From contig CAZXLD010000001.1 in assembly GCA_964641965.1 (NCBI GenBank), forward strand, positions 158,129 to 222,128: a stretch of DNA of 64,000 nucleotides. The letters are read 5' to 3'. Under the pieces are notes generated by a model. The model did not search any database. It was not told where the DNA came from and worked only from the letters and a program-made list of their open reading frames with translations. Each line of letters opens with the position of its first letter. The first letter of the stretch is position 1. A program made the position numbers and the translations under genes. The stretch comes from JAJDFU01 sp964641965. GTDB taxonomy: Bacteria > Bacteroidota > Bacteroidia > Chitinophagales > Saprospiraceae. Shown here piece after piece: positions 8,342-17,725 of the stretch.

Positions 8342-10559
8342 TTTACTTGCAATTCTACCCATAGAGCCTCTAAATACCTGTTGGGTGGGGTCACATGAGT
8401 TACAGATTCAACACTACACTTTCCCTGGATTGGTGCGGGCAGCTCCCGATGCTTCTTACCTGTTCCTGAATTTCCAGGAAATGTACCGGCGTTTTGGAGG
8501 GGAATCCCATTTCCGGGATCTGACTAATGCGGAAGAATGGCGAGAGCGATATTGTAATGTTCCTCGGTTAGAAGATATTGAAACGATCTTATACAAGTCG
8601 ACTTTGGGGGAACTGGAGTATTTACGGACAGCAGTAATTAGTAAATCTATCCCCCTGAGCCAAGCGCTTTCCCGTAACTCGTTTGCTCGTTATTTGGAAA
8701 AAAATGGATGCCGGGAAACGGCTGTGTATTTGGTCTATGCCAAGAGGTGTGAGCCACAAGTCACCGTGGGTGAGAACCCCTGGAAACCCAAGAAGCGGAA
8801 CCTGGAACTAATGAACGCCTTGATCGGGGAGGCCGTCTCTCTTTTTCCTAAAATCGAATCCCATTATATACGATTGCGCTATTTGTTCCAAATGGTGCGG
8901 TTGGCCCATTATTCTGGTCAATACCAGCGCGTACTTGATCTTTATGATGCCTTCATGCCTCAAATTGATCACAATCCCAGCATAATCGAATATTGGATTC
9001 TTGGTCATAAGGCAGGAGCCCTTCGGGCAATGGGTGAATACGCTTCCTCAACGTACCTCTATTCCAGAATATTTGCTGAATGTGCCGGCAAAAGGGAGTC
9101 TGCTTACCTTTCCTATCGTATCCGGACAGATCAAGAATGGAGGCAAAGCCTGTTGCTAGCTCAAAATTCGAAGGAGCAAATAGCTTTAATTGCTATGCGT
9201 GGTTTTGGGAAAAAAGCCAGGGTAGCTGCTGAGATGAAAGCTATTTACGCTATTGATCCCAAAAATTATTTCCTCGAGCTATTGCTCGAACGAGAGATCC
9301 GGAATCTGGAGCCTTTATTGGAAAGAGCGATGCCCAAGAAGCAATATTCGAAAAAGTATATTGAGTCCTTGGGTGACCGGGCCGTGATATTGTTACAACT
9401 CGTCCGGTTTTGGGGGGAAGAGGGAAAAGTAAAGCGCCCTGCTCTCTGGCAAATGGCGCAGGGTTATTTGGAGGTGCTAACAGGTGATTACTATTCTGCT
9501 TCCAGAACTTTTTCCAGGGTACGACCCAAAATAAAAGACAGACAGCTGAGGGATCAATTGGAAGCCTGGGCCTTGGTTTTTACCATAACCAATTGGACCA
9601 AACCTACATCCAAGGTGGAGTTGCAAGCAGACAGTATTCAGAACTACCACGATCAGTATTTGGCCCATGAAGGTCCATTCAGGGATTTACTCTTTGGCAA
9701 GATGGCCAGTATGTACGAACAAGACGGTCAATTGGCCAAAGCTTTTCTTTGCCGATACACACTAAAAGACCTTTTTGGTAATCCCAGGCTACCCGTAGTT
9801 GAAGATATGTTGCAATTAGGTAACAAAACCAGCTTCAATACTTGGGAAAGGGATTTGACTTCGATTAGCGGAATACCCTCTTTCCAATCCGAAATGGTTG
9901 TATTGCAGGCTATGAATCAGTTTGGGACCTATGAACTGGAAAGAGCTCTGCGGACATTAAACCAAATCAACCCTGCTGAGTGGGATTTATATGGGGGCAA
10001 GTACGATTTGTTGCGCCACCAATTGAATGACTGTGTCAACTGTGAAGTAAGGGATACTTCTCGTCGTCAATATAATAAAGGGGAAGTCATCCAGGAGCTA
10101 TTGGATTTGGAATACGAGGCCAAAGCTAATCCCGAAAAAGCGGCACCAAATTATTTCTTAATGGGCCTGGCCTATTATAATCTCACCTATTTTGGACCAG
10201 CCTGGAACGTCCTGGACCGTTTTCGAAGTGGGGCATCTATTAAACAGCGTCGCCCCATTGCTGGAAATATTTATTACCACCCTGAATTTGCGATTGGCAA
10301 CAGGGAGCATATGGACTGTTCACAAGCCTTATACTACTTTGATCGTGCCAGGCAACTATCAACAAGCAACGAACTTGCCGCACGAGCTACGTTTTGGGCT
10401 GCTAAGTGTGAACAGAATGCTTATTTCGCCAATAAGTGGAATGGAGCAAGCCGGACGTATGACTATTTCACCCTGCTAAGGGACAATTATTCCGATACTG
10501 AATTTTATGTAAGAGCCATTCGCGAATGCAAATATTTTAGTGCATTCGTTGCAAAATAA
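8289..10559 (+). CDS. Large hypothetical exported TPR-like protein
   Basis: A 756-residue protein. The start at 8289 is chosen because it begins a good signal peptide (MRCFALCSRSLPLLLLTSLLAILP); the frame is open further upstream to 8226. The body is alpha-helical with paired-helix spacing reminiscent of tetratricopeptide repeats, such as YSGQYQRVLDLYDAFMPQ, ALRAMGEYASSTYLYSRIF and the C-terminal CSQALYYFDRARQLSTSNE. No catalytic motif was seen. It overlaps the preceding gene by 53 bp. The pair resembles lineage-specific envelope proteins of Saprospiraceae, but no function should be assigned. Confidence 0.65.
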   Translation: MRCFALCSRSLPLLLLTSLLAILPIEPLNTCWVGSHELQIQHYTFPGLVRAAPDASYLFLNFQEMYRRFGGESHFRDLTNAEEWRERYCNVPRLEDIETILYKSTLGELEYLRTAVISKSIPLSQALSRNSFARYLEKNGCRETAVYLVYAKRCEPQVTVGENPWKPKKRNLELMNALIGEAVSLFPKIESHYIRLRYLFQMVRLAHYSGQYQRVLDLYDAFMPQIDHNPSIIEYWILGHKAGALRAMGEYASSTYLYSRIFAECAGKRESAYLSYRIRTDQEWRQSLLLAQNSKEQIALIAMRGFGKKARVAAEMKAIYAIDPKNYFLELLLEREIRNLEPLLERAMPKKQYSKKYIESLGDRAVILLQLVRFWGEEGKVKRPALWQMAQGYLEVLTGDYYSASRTFSRVRPKIKDRQLRDQLEAWALVFTITNWTKPTSKVELQADSIQNYHDQYLAHEGPFRDLLFGKMASMYEQDGQLAKAFLCRYTLKDLFGNPRLPVVEDMLQLGNKTSFNTWERDLTSISGIPSFQSEMVVLQAMNQFGTYELERALRTLNQINPAEWDLYGGKYDLLRHQLNDCVNCEVRDTSRRQYNKGEVIQELLDLEYEAKANPEKAAPNYFLMGLAYYNLTYFGPAWNVLDRFRSGASIKQRRPIAGNIYYHPEFAIGNREHMDCSQALYYFDRARQLSTSNELAARATFWAAKCEQNAYFANKWNGASRTYDYFTLLRDNYSDTEFYVRAIRECKYFSAFVAK

Positions 10560-10708
10560 TGCGGAATCAAAAGCCATACTTATTTGGGAAAGGAGATGGT
10601 TCGTAGCTGCGAACTCAATTTTTGAGAGTCGAACCTACTAGTGGTCAATGGCCTTTCAGGCGGTAATGGATATTGATAAGACCTTGAAATTATTGTTTAA
10701 GTTATTGT

Positions 10709-10732
10709 AAACCTTCTGTAAAAGAAGGGTTT
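10709..10732. other. Small imperfect hairpin in intergenic region
   Basis: The 217-bp gap between 10560 and 10776 has no gene. It contains an imperfect inverted repeat (AAACCTTCT ... AGAAGGGTTT, about 10709-10732). No T-tract directly follows, so a terminator role is uncertain. The rest of the gap shows no recognisable element. Confidence 0.3.
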
Positions 10733-10776
10733 AAGCGCTCAAAGGATTTAAATTTCGAAAAAATACCCAACAGGCA

Positions 10777-11541
10777 ATGAACCTATTACCATGGGTTGAA
10801 AGTCGAATCCTCAGTTTCTTGAATCAAGCTACACTCTCGGATTTTGATTTGATCAAAGATGACCCGACTGATGGGCCTGGACCGTCGGTTGGATCCAGTG
10901 CCGCAGATAAAATACTGTTTGCAAGGCAGCAATTACCCGCCCGTCGGTTTCGCTCTATCGAACAAGTATTAGATATTCCAGGCATTGGTCCGGACAAAAT
11001 TAAAGACCTAAGTTATTCTCTTGGAATCCCTGCAGACCAACACTTTATAGAACTATTGAATGCTCACCTGCTACCCGAAAATTGGCATTTGAACCCTTTT
11101 TCGATTGTATACAAGGACGATGCCCATTTTTTCCAAGTGGCCCATAACATCGGCTCGCTTACTGAAGTGGTATCAGAAGAGGTTGAACGCATTGTTCTAG
11201 AACGAACAAAGGATCAATTGTCGGCCTTTCTTGCCGGGGAGTTAGTGGACCGATCACCTATTGAAGCGACAGATGAATCACACCATGCATCGCTCCGGTT
11301 GGCCACCTGGTTTTATCGCTTCGATGCAGATAACTGGTTTGGATTTCAGGAAATGTGGGAGGCCTGTGACCGGTATTTAAATTATTATCCGGAATGGCAA
11401 TTTCGACTAGAAACGTTCTTTTTTAAGGGGTTCCCCAATTCCGGAGTATTAACAGATCATATTTGTCCAAGGGACCTTCCCGTAGTGGTAAATTTTGGTG
11501 AGAAAAGGATAACCATTTGGACCTCGGGATTGGCAGATTAG
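10777..11541 (+). CDS. Helix-hairpin-helix domain hypothetical protein
   Basis: A 254-residue protein. Residues about 44-85 (ADKILFARQQLPARRFRSIEQVLDIPGIGPDKIKDL) match a helix-hairpin-helix element of the ComEA/RuvA kind, with the turn IPGIGPDKI. The rest, about 165 residues, is not recognised; it is rich in acidic and aromatic residues and includes DADNWFGFQEMWEACDRYLNYYP. There is no signal peptide. HhH elements often bind DNA, but in this family that is unproven. Its stop lies 53 bp before the glgP start. Confidence 0.6.
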   Translation: MNLLPWVESRILSFLNQATLSDFDLIKDDPTDGPGPSVGSSAADKILFARQQLPARRFRSIEQVLDIPGIGPDKIKDLSYSLGIPADQHFIELLNAHLLPENWHLNPFSIVYKDDAHFFQVAHNIGSLTEVVSEEVERIVLERTKDQLSAFLAGELVDRSPIEATDESHHASLRLATWFYRFDADNWFGFQEMWEACDRYLNYYPEWQFRLETFFFKGFPNSGVLTDHICPRDLPVVVNFGEKRITIWTSGLAD

Positions 11542-11594
11542 GTTGTACCTATTTGCCATCGAATTCTGCTACATTTGTTCAAAATTCTTTCCCC

Positions 11595-13253
11595 ATGACA
11601 GAAAACCAACAACCCAAAGTAGCCTACTTCTGTATGGAGTACGGGCTGGATGACCAATTGAAAACCTATGCTGGTGGCCTGGGTATTCTTGCTGGTGATT
11701 ATATGAAAGGTGCATTTGATCACGAATTCCCAATAGTCGGAATTGGGATCAAATGGAAGCAGGGATACACTAATCAACTCATCGGTTCGGATGGAAAACC
11801 CTACGATTCCTACCACAATTACAAATATGACTTTTTAGAGGATACCGGAGTAACGGTTTCCGTAACTATTCGGGAAACGGAGGTCCAATGCAAGGTATGG
11901 AAGTGTGAAAATTTTGGAACGGTGCCTTTGTATCTTTTGGATACGGATATCCCTGGCAATCCCGATAGCTGGGTTACGGGTCAGCTGTACGGATGGTTTG
12001 GGGAAGAGCGGATTGCACAGGAGATCGTTTTGGGCGTAGGTGGGGTTAGAGCTTTACGGAAATTAGGTATTGATGTAGATATCTATCACTTTAATGAAGG
12101 GCACGCTCTATTTGCCGGGTTTGAATTACTTCGGGAAAAAATGCAAGGCCCTGAATTGATGTCGTTTGAAGAAGCTTTGGATCTTACCAGGAAAGAAGTA
12201 GCTTTTACTACACACACGCCTGTGGTTCAAGGTAATGAAAGTCACCCGATTGAACGGATCATGTACATGGGGGCAAATCTCAACCTTACGCGCCCACAAT
12301 TAAAGTACCTCGGAGGAGATCCATTTAATATGACAGTCGGAGCCCTTCGGATGGCCAAAATGTCCAATGCGGTTGCCCAATTACATGGAGAAACAGCTCA
12401 ATCTATGTGGGCTCACGTGGACAATCGCTCTGAAATCATTGCCATCACGAATGCCATTCACTTAGGCACCTGGGTAGATCAGAACATGTTGGATGCTGCT
12501 GAGAAAAATGAGGGGATTTGGGAAGCCCACCAGGCAAATAAGCTTGAGCTTATCGCTTATATCAAAGAGAAAACCGGACAATCATTCGATCCGAATAAAC
12601 TGCTGATTGGTTTTTCACGGCGAGCCGCGCCGTATAAGCGCTCTGATTTTATTTTCAGTGATCCTGCCTTCATCGAACCTCTTTTGGAGGACCAAACCGT
12701 TCAAATCGTTTTTTCTGGTAAAGCGCACCCATTGGACGATACAGGTAAGGGAATTGTCAGTCGATTGGTTGAAATGGCCAAGAAATTTCCTCAATCCGTA
12801 GCCTTTATCCAGGATTATGATATGAAAACCGGGGCTGCGTTGACGCGTGGTTCGGATGTATGGCTGAACAACCCACGTCGGCCAAAGGAAGCCAGCGGAA
12901 CCAGCGGTATGAAAGCGGCTATGAATGGAGTTTTAAATTTCAGTATCCTCGACGGATGGTGGCCGGAAGCTTGCAGGGACGGAGTTAATGGTTGGCAATT
13001 TGGTGATGCTTTCGAAAGTGATGACGTGACTGAACAAGACGCTCATGATCTCAAAGCGCTATATGCGGTGTTGCAGAATGAGGTGATTCCAACCTATTAC
13101 GAGGATCGTGCCCGCTGGATTGAAATGATGCGCAACAGCATTCAGGATACGCGTGAATTTTTCGCCGTAAAACGGATGTTGGATGAGTATTATGAAAAGC
13201 TGTACGCACCAGAAGGTGTAGTTGTTACCAAGGAAGAGAGTTTGGTTGGATAG
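11595..13253 (+). CDS. glgP: Alpha-glucan (glycogen/starch) phosphorylase, GT35
   Basis: A 552-residue protein of the short GlgP type. It cleaves alpha-1,4-glucan with phosphate to glucose 1-phosphate using pyridoxal phosphate. Signatures are VAYFCMEYGLDD at the N-terminus, GGLGILAGDYMKG, FNEGHALFAGFELL, TTHTPVVQGNESHP, GFSRRAAPYKRSDF, the DVWLNNPRRPKEASGTSGMK block with the PLP lysine, and NFSILDGWWPEA. The ATG at 11595 is preferred; the open frame extends to 11517 inside the preceding gene with no family resemblance. Storage glucan use is the likely role. Confidence 0.93.
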   Translation: MTENQQPKVAYFCMEYGLDDQLKTYAGGLGILAGDYMKGAFDHEFPIVGIGIKWKQGYTNQLIGSDGKPYDSYHNYKYDFLEDTGVTVSVTIRETEVQCKVWKCENFGTVPLYLLDTDIPGNPDSWVTGQLYGWFGEERIAQEIVLGVGGVRALRKLGIDVDIYHFNEGHALFAGFELLREKMQGPELMSFEEALDLTRKEVAFTTHTPVVQGNESHPIERIMYMGANLNLTRPQLKYLGGDPFNMTVGALRMAKMSNAVAQLHGETAQSMWAHVDNRSEIIAITNAIHLGTWVDQNMLDAAEKNEGIWEAHQANKLELIAYIKEKTGQSFDPNKLLIGFSRRAAPYKRSDFIFSDPAFIEPLLEDQTVQIVFSGKAHPLDDTGKGIVSRLVEMAKKFPQSVAFIQDYDMKTGAALTRGSDVWLNNPRRPKEASGTSGMKAAMNGVLNFSILDGWWPEACRDGVNGWQFGDAFESDDVTEQDAHDLKALYAVLQNEVIPTYYEDRARWIEMMRNSIQDTREFFAVKRMLDEYYEKLYAPEGVVVTKEESLVG

Positions 13254-13275
13254 ACCAGGTTTTTGTTCCAGCTCT

Positions 13276-13307
13276 CGGATTGAACAATTTAGGCATTGTT
13301 CAATCCG
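13276..13307. terminator. Bidirectional hairpin between convergent genes
   Basis: A perfect 12-bp inverted repeat (CGGATTGAACAA ... TTGTTCAATCCG) with an 8-nt loop sits between the ends of glgP (+) and the lectin-OmpA gene (-). There is no long T-tract on either side, but the position suggests a shared transcription stop. Confidence 0.6.
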
Positions 13308-13342
13308 ATAAGGCTAAGTACCCACACTATTGCAGTATTAGA

Positions 13343-14425
13343 TTAGGGGATGGCCCTGAGTACTGAAAATTCAACCCGTCGGTTTGCCATCCGACCGTCA
13401 GAGGTGGTATTCGAGGCAATAGGGTACATTTCCCCAAATCCTTTAGCAAATACACGGCCTGGAGGAATTCCCATATCCCTTAGATAATTGGAAATGGTTT
13501 TGGCTCGCTCATCGGATAAAGATTGATTTACCGAATTTTGGCCCTGGCTATCCGTATGGACAAAAACACGGACTTTGAGGTCCGGATAATCTTTCAAGAC
13601 TGCGGCCAATAGAGATAAATGCTTTTTGTGATCTTCGGTAAGAGTAGTTTGGCCGGTTGCAAATTGCATGCCGGGGAGTTGGATGGGGCTTCCTGTTAAA
13701 AATTGTGTTCTCAATCTAGGATCGAGTGTAGGTAGTGGCTCCGCATTTCCTAAGACCAGTTTTCGGAAACATACCTCTTGTCGGTTGAGTTTTCGCCCAG
13801 TAGCGGCTGAAGCACCCCAATACACCATAGAGCTACCTTGAAAAACAGTATTGACCAGATCTCCCTTAAAGTTGATGACCTGCCTTCCATCCAGATATAC
13901 CTCTAATTTCTTTGCTCCGGGATCCCAGGTTATTTCCATAGGATGATACTGGCAATCTTCCAGATTCGGCAGAATTATGGGGCGGATATCATCTCTCCAA
14001 TGAGCGACCTGTCCATTGAACATTACCGTGGCATGATCCTCCTCCGGATCAAATAGATGATCATTGAAATAGGTATCCAATTCTATGCCAAGGGATGGGG
14101 AAAGCCCTCCAAAACCCATGCCTTCACCCCGAAAACCGAGCTGACCGCCTGCAGGAAAAAAAATGAAAACAATTCCGTCTGCTCCATATTGATCCCGACA
14201 GCCTAGAAATACTTCCATTTCCATTTGGAAGGGCTGATTCAGGTCAATTGCTTCTCGATATTGGATGCTACCCGATAAAAAATATTCATCTTCGGTGAGT
14301 CGAAAACACTCATCATCCAATCGAACAGCGCTGCCATAGGTGATAAAGTTCTCCATGTCAACCTGGCCGCATAAAGATGGGTACAGGGTGAGCGCAGAAA
14401 ATAGATACAGTAAGATTCGAAACAT
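13343..14425 (-). CDS. L-type lectin domain fused to OmpA-like domain
   Basis: A 360-residue protein from the start at 14425, which begins a signal peptide (MFRILLYLFSALTLYPSLCGQ); the frame continues to 14482. Residues about 25-230 match a legume/L-type lectin fold: SGSIQYREAIDLNQPFQ, GADGIVFIFFPAGG, GMGFGGLSPSLGIELDTYFN, and the metal-site-like YFNDHLFDPEEDH. Residues about 245-355 are an OmpA C-terminal peptidoglycan-binding domain, with NQSLSDERAKTISNYL, KGFGEMYPIASN and the final NRRVEFSV. The likely role is a periplasmic or outer-membrane-associated glycan-binding protein tethered to peptidoglycan. Confidence 0.85.
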   Translation of the reverse strand: MFRILLYLFSALTLYPSLCGQVDMENFITYGSAVRLDDECFRLTEDEYFLSGSIQYREAIDLNQPFQMEMEVFLGCRDQYGADGIVFIFFPAGGQLGFRGEGMGFGGLSPSLGIELDTYFNDHLFDPEEDHATVMFNGQVAHWRDDIRPIILPNLEDCQYHPMEITWDPGAKKLEVYLDGRQVINFKGDLVNTVFQGSSMVYWGASAATGRKLNRQEVCFRKLVLGNAEPLPTLDPRLRTQFLTGSPIQLPGMQFATGQTTLTEDHKKHLSLLAAVLKDYPDLKVRVFVHTDSQGQNSVNQSLSDERAKTISNYLRDMGIPPGRVFAKGFGEMYPIASNTTSDGRMANRRVEFSVLRAIP

Positions 14426-14667
14426 AGGCGGCCATTTTATCGGGTGCTGAAAGAATTTAGCGCTTTCCAGCAACGGACGCAAGTCCGCCTATGGGTTACA
14501 ACTTATTACAGGGCTGTGTTCATAGTTAGGAAGGTAAAGAAGTCAATAATCCGGGATTTGTACATATCCTCTCCAACTCGGTCAACTACGCAGGTGAACG
14601 ACTAAATCGTTTCGTCAACCTGGAAAAGTACCAGTCCATTTTTTTTGCAGAAAATTGACAAAGATAT

Positions 14668-15924
14668 CTATACGATCATACCTGCCCCGACGGTTTCATT
14701 AGTCGCTTCGTCAATAAAGATAAGGCTTCCGGATATTCTATTTTTCCGATAGGCATCTACAAATAAGGGTTTGGTAGTCCGGATCTGAATGCGCGCAATA
14801 TCGTTCATGCCGATATGCTTATCTTCCTGATCTCGGTGCAGGGTATTGATATTCAACTTGTAGCGAACATCTTTGATTACGCATCGAGCTCCATTGGTGG
14901 TATGCATGATCGCATATTTTCCATTGAGTTGCATCGGACGTTCGGTAAACCAACAGACCATAACATCAATATCTTGTTCGACCCGAGGCACATTGTTTTC
15001 TCGAACAATCATATCTCCTCGACTGATGTCCAGGTCGTCTTCCAGCAAAATCGTAACTGACATTGGCGGGAATGCTTCATCCAACGTTCCTTCAATGGTA
15101 TTGATCTTGGCTATTTTTGAAGTAAATCCACTTGGAAGTACCATCACTTGGTCACCTTCTTTGAAAACGCCTCCTGCAATACGTCCGGCATAACCCCTGT
15201 AATCGTGAAATTCGTCATTGTATGGACGAATCACATATTGGACTGGGAACCGGCAATCAATCAAATTATGATCAGAACCGATATGGACATTCTCCAGATA
15301 ATACAGCAAAGATGAGCCACCGTACCAAGGCATGTTTTCGGAGCGATCTACCACATTATCGCCATTCAAGGCTGAAATGGGAATAAAGTGTACATCCTTG
15401 ACATCTAGTTTGTAGGAAAATTGGGCAAAGTCTTCTTTTATCTCTTCATATCGTTCCTGGCTGTAATCCACCAGGTCCATCTTATTTATGCAGACTACTA
15501 GGTGAGGAATTTGTAGAAGGCTAGCTATAAAAGCGTGTCTTCGGGTTTGTTCCAAGATTCCATTCCGCGCATCAATTAAAATTAAAGCCGCATTGGCTGT
15601 ACTGGCACCCGTAACCATATTCCGTGTATACTGAACGTGGCCTGGAGTATCTGCAATTATGAATTTTCTTCTAGGAGTAGAGAAATAACGATAGGCTACA
15701 TCTATAGTAATACCCTGTTCTCTTTCCGCTTTTAGTCCATCTGTAAGCAGCGCAAAATTTACACTTTCCTCTCCTCTTCTTTTAGAGGTTTGCTCGACTG
15801 CCTCGTATTGGTCCTCAAAGATGCTTTTACTATCGTATAAAAGTCGACCGATCAAAGTAGATTTTCCGTCATCAACGGAACCTGCGGTGGTAAAGCGAAG
15901 TAATTCTGTATTTGGTGCGTCCAT
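14668..15924 (-). CDS. cysN: Sulfate adenylyltransferase subunit 1 (GTPase)
   Basis: A 418-residue EF-Tu-like GTPase that drives ATP sulfurylase. G1 is TAGSVDDGKSTLIGRLL, G3 is DTPGHVQYTRNM and G4 is NKMDLVD; elongation-factor-type beta-barrel domains follow. There is no C-terminal APS kinase fusion; the kinase is the separate cysC gene upstream. It ends the cysC-cysD-cysN operon, 50 bp after cysD. No cysH, cysI or cysJ lies nearby, so the product APS/PAPS could serve assimilation encoded elsewhere or sulfation of polymers or lipids. Confidence 0.95.
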   Translation of the reverse strand: MDAPNTELLRFTTAGSVDDGKSTLIGRLLYDSKSIFEDQYEAVEQTSKRRGEESVNFALLTDGLKAEREQGITIDVAYRYFSTPRRKFIIADTPGHVQYTRNMVTGASTANAALILIDARNGILEQTRRHAFIASLLQIPHLVVCINKMDLVDYSQERYEEIKEDFAQFSYKLDVKDVHFIPISALNGDNVVDRSENMPWYGGSSLLYYLENVHIGSDHNLIDCRFPVQYVIRPYNDEFHDYRGYAGRIAGGVFKEGDQVMVLPSGFTSKIAKINTIEGTLDEAFPPMSVTILLEDDLDISRGDMIVRENNVPRVEQDIDVMVCWFTERPMQLNGKYAIMHTTNGARCVIKDVRYKLNINTLHRDQEDKHIGMNDIARIQIRTTKPLFVDAYRKNRISGSLIFIDEATNETVGAGMIV

Positions 15925-15974
15925 TTTCTTTTTTGTATAAGAATCTAATGATAGGGGTTTGTAAAAAGGTTCGT

Positions 15975-16883
15975 CTAGAAGTATCCGGCTTTCTTGCGGT
16001 CTTCCATGGCTGTTTCAGATCGTTTATCATCTGCTCGGCCACCTCGTTCAGTCACTCTAGCGGTTGAAACTTCTCGTATAATATCGTCTATTGAAGTAGC
16101 GTAGGACTCCCATACACCAGTACAGGTCATATCGCCTATGGTGCGGCAGCGAACCATTCTGGTCTCGACTATTTCCTCCGGCCGCTTATAGATGAATTCT
16201 GAATCTGCTAATAGCATGCCATCTCGTTCAAACACCTCTCTTTGGTGTGCGAAATACAGGTTGGGGAGCTCCACTTCTTCAGCAGCCAGGTATTGCCAAA
16301 CGTCCAACTCCGTCCAATTGGAAATTGGGAATACCCGAAAATGCTCACCCATGTGCTTTTTCCCGTTGAAAAGATTCCACAACTCTGGACGCTGGTTTTT
16401 GGGGTCCCATTGGCCAAATTCATCACGATGACTAAAGAAACGTTCTTTCGCACGAGCTTTCTCCTCATCGCGACGGCCTCCGCCCAGAGCTGCATCGAAC
16501 TTACCTTTTTCTAAGGAATTCAATAAAACACTAGTCTGCAGCAGGTTGCGACTTGCATTAAAGCCTTTTTCTTCAACAAGTACACCGTTATCTATTGCTT
16601 CTTGTACGGAACCTACGACCAACCGGGCTCCAAGCTTTTCAACCAGATTATCCCGGTATTGAATGGTTTCCGGAAAATTGTGACCAGTATCGACATGCAG
16701 CAGAGGAAAGGGTATTTTAGAGGGCCAAAAGGCTTTGACTGCCAGGTGTACCATTAAGATGGAATCCTTTCCCCCAGAAAACATTAAAACAGGATTCTCA
16801 AACTGTGCTGCTACCTCCCTAAGGATAAAAATTGATTCCGATTCTAATTCTTGTAAATGACCAATATGGTAATTTGTATCCAT
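15975..16883 (-). CDS. cysD: Sulfate adenylyltransferase subunit 2
   Basis: A 302-residue catalytic subunit that makes adenosine 5'-phosphosulfate from ATP and sulfate. The PP-loop for ATP is FSGGKDSILMVHLAVKAF near the N-terminus. Other family blocks are LHVDTGHNFPETIQYRD, ALGGGRRDEEKARAKERFFS, FPISNWTELDVWQYL and the C-terminal GRADDKRSETAMEDRKKAGYF. It is the middle gene of the cys operon. Confidence 0.96.
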   Translation of the reverse strand: MDTNYHIGHLQELESESIFILREVAAQFENPVLMFSGGKDSILMVHLAVKAFWPSKIPFPLLHVDTGHNFPETIQYRDNLVEKLGARLVVGSVQEAIDNGVLVEEKGFNASRNLLQTSVLLNSLEKGKFDAALGGGRRDEEKARAKERFFSHRDEFGQWDPKNQRPELWNLFNGKKHMGEHFRVFPISNWTELDVWQYLAAEEVELPNLYFAHQREVFERDGMLLADSEFIYKRPEEIVETRMVRCRTIGDMTCTGVWESYATSIDDIIREVSTARVTERGGRADDKRSETAMEDRKKAGYF

Positions 16884-16939
16884 CGTCTTTTCATTTAGTA
16901 TTGGACCAACATTGTGAAAAAAAATCTAAAACTATTGGC

Positions 16940-17539
16940 TCAATCTTTTTGGATTTCAGGGTTTAAAAATTCAACTAAATTAGTTAATGAATCCTCTAAA
17001 CTTTGTTCGTGCGTTTTGATTTCAAAGTCTGGAGCAAGTGGTGCTTCATAAGGAGAATCAATGCCAGTAAATCCTTTGATCTGTCCTTCACGTGCTTTTT
17101 GATACAAACCTTTGACATCACGCTCTTCACAAACCTCTAAGGGTGCGTTAATGTAAATTTCAAGAAATGCCTCTGGGCCAATTATTTCCCTGGCCATTGC
17201 TCTAATCGCTCGTGTAGGGCTTATAAATGTGCAAATGGTAATGATTCCACTTTTGTAATAGAGCTTTGCCACTTCAGCAATTCGTCGGATATTTTCTTTT
17301 CGCTCTGCAACACTAAATCCGAGATTATTGCAAATCCCTGTCCTAATGTTATCTCCATCTAGCATCTGAGTGAAATAACCAGCTTGAAAAAGGTGGTGCT
17401 CCAATCCAATGCCTAAGGTGCTTTTACCCGATCCAGACAAACCGGTTAACCAAATCACTTTAGCTTTTTGATTTAATCGAGCTTCTCGTTCTTCGCGAGT
17501 GATCATTCGGTCAAAAACGGGGTGAATATTTGTGTTCAA
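16940..17539 (-). CDS. cysC: Adenylyl-sulfate kinase
   Basis: A 199-residue kinase that phosphorylates APS to PAPS. The P-loop is GLSGSGKSTLGIGLE. Further signatures are MLDGDNIRTGICNNLGFS, RKENIRRIAEVAKLY, FISPTRAIRAMAREI and GLYQKAREGQIKGFTGIDSPYE. It is the first gene of a cysC-cysD-cysN operon, 56 bp ahead of cysD. A TAATTTTG box about 26 bp upstream of the ATG could be the operon promoter. Confidence 0.95.
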   Translation of the reverse strand: MNTNIHPVFDRMITREEREARLNQKAKVIWLTGLSGSGKSTLGIGLEHHLFQAGYFTQMLDGDNIRTGICNNLGFSVAERKENIRRIAEVAKLYYKSGIITICTFISPTRAIRAMAREIIGPEAFLEIYINAPLEVCEERDVKGLYQKAREGQIKGFTGIDSPYEAPLAPDFEIKTHEQSLEDSLTNLVEFLNPEIQKD

Positions 17540-17564
17540 AATTATTTTTTTATCGAGAATGGAT

Positions 17565-17572
17565 CAAAATTA
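17565..17572 (-). promoter_or_regulatory. Candidate Bacteroidota -7 box for cysCDN
   Basis: On the minus strand the sequence TAATTTTG matches the Bacteroidota -7 consensus TAnnTTTG exactly. It would start RNA roughly 20 nt before the cysC ATG. No clear TTTG -33 element is seen upstream, so the call is tentative. Confidence 0.3.
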
Positions 17573-17725
17573 GTGAAATACTAGCCACTTCCTGAGGATG
17601 GCCAGGTTTTTGTCAGGATTGGGAGAGGTATGCTCAAATAGGCGTCATTTTTGGTTAAATAAACGATCCTTGATGAAGGGAAAGATTGTTCATATGTAAA
17701 AGTTGAGCTTAATTACAAGGCAGCC

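Noticed and set aside
14426..14667. Short CGGAC-GCAA-GTCCG hairpin near 14470 considered an RNA gene
   Set aside because: Only a 5-bp stem is present and nothing conserved was recognised around it.
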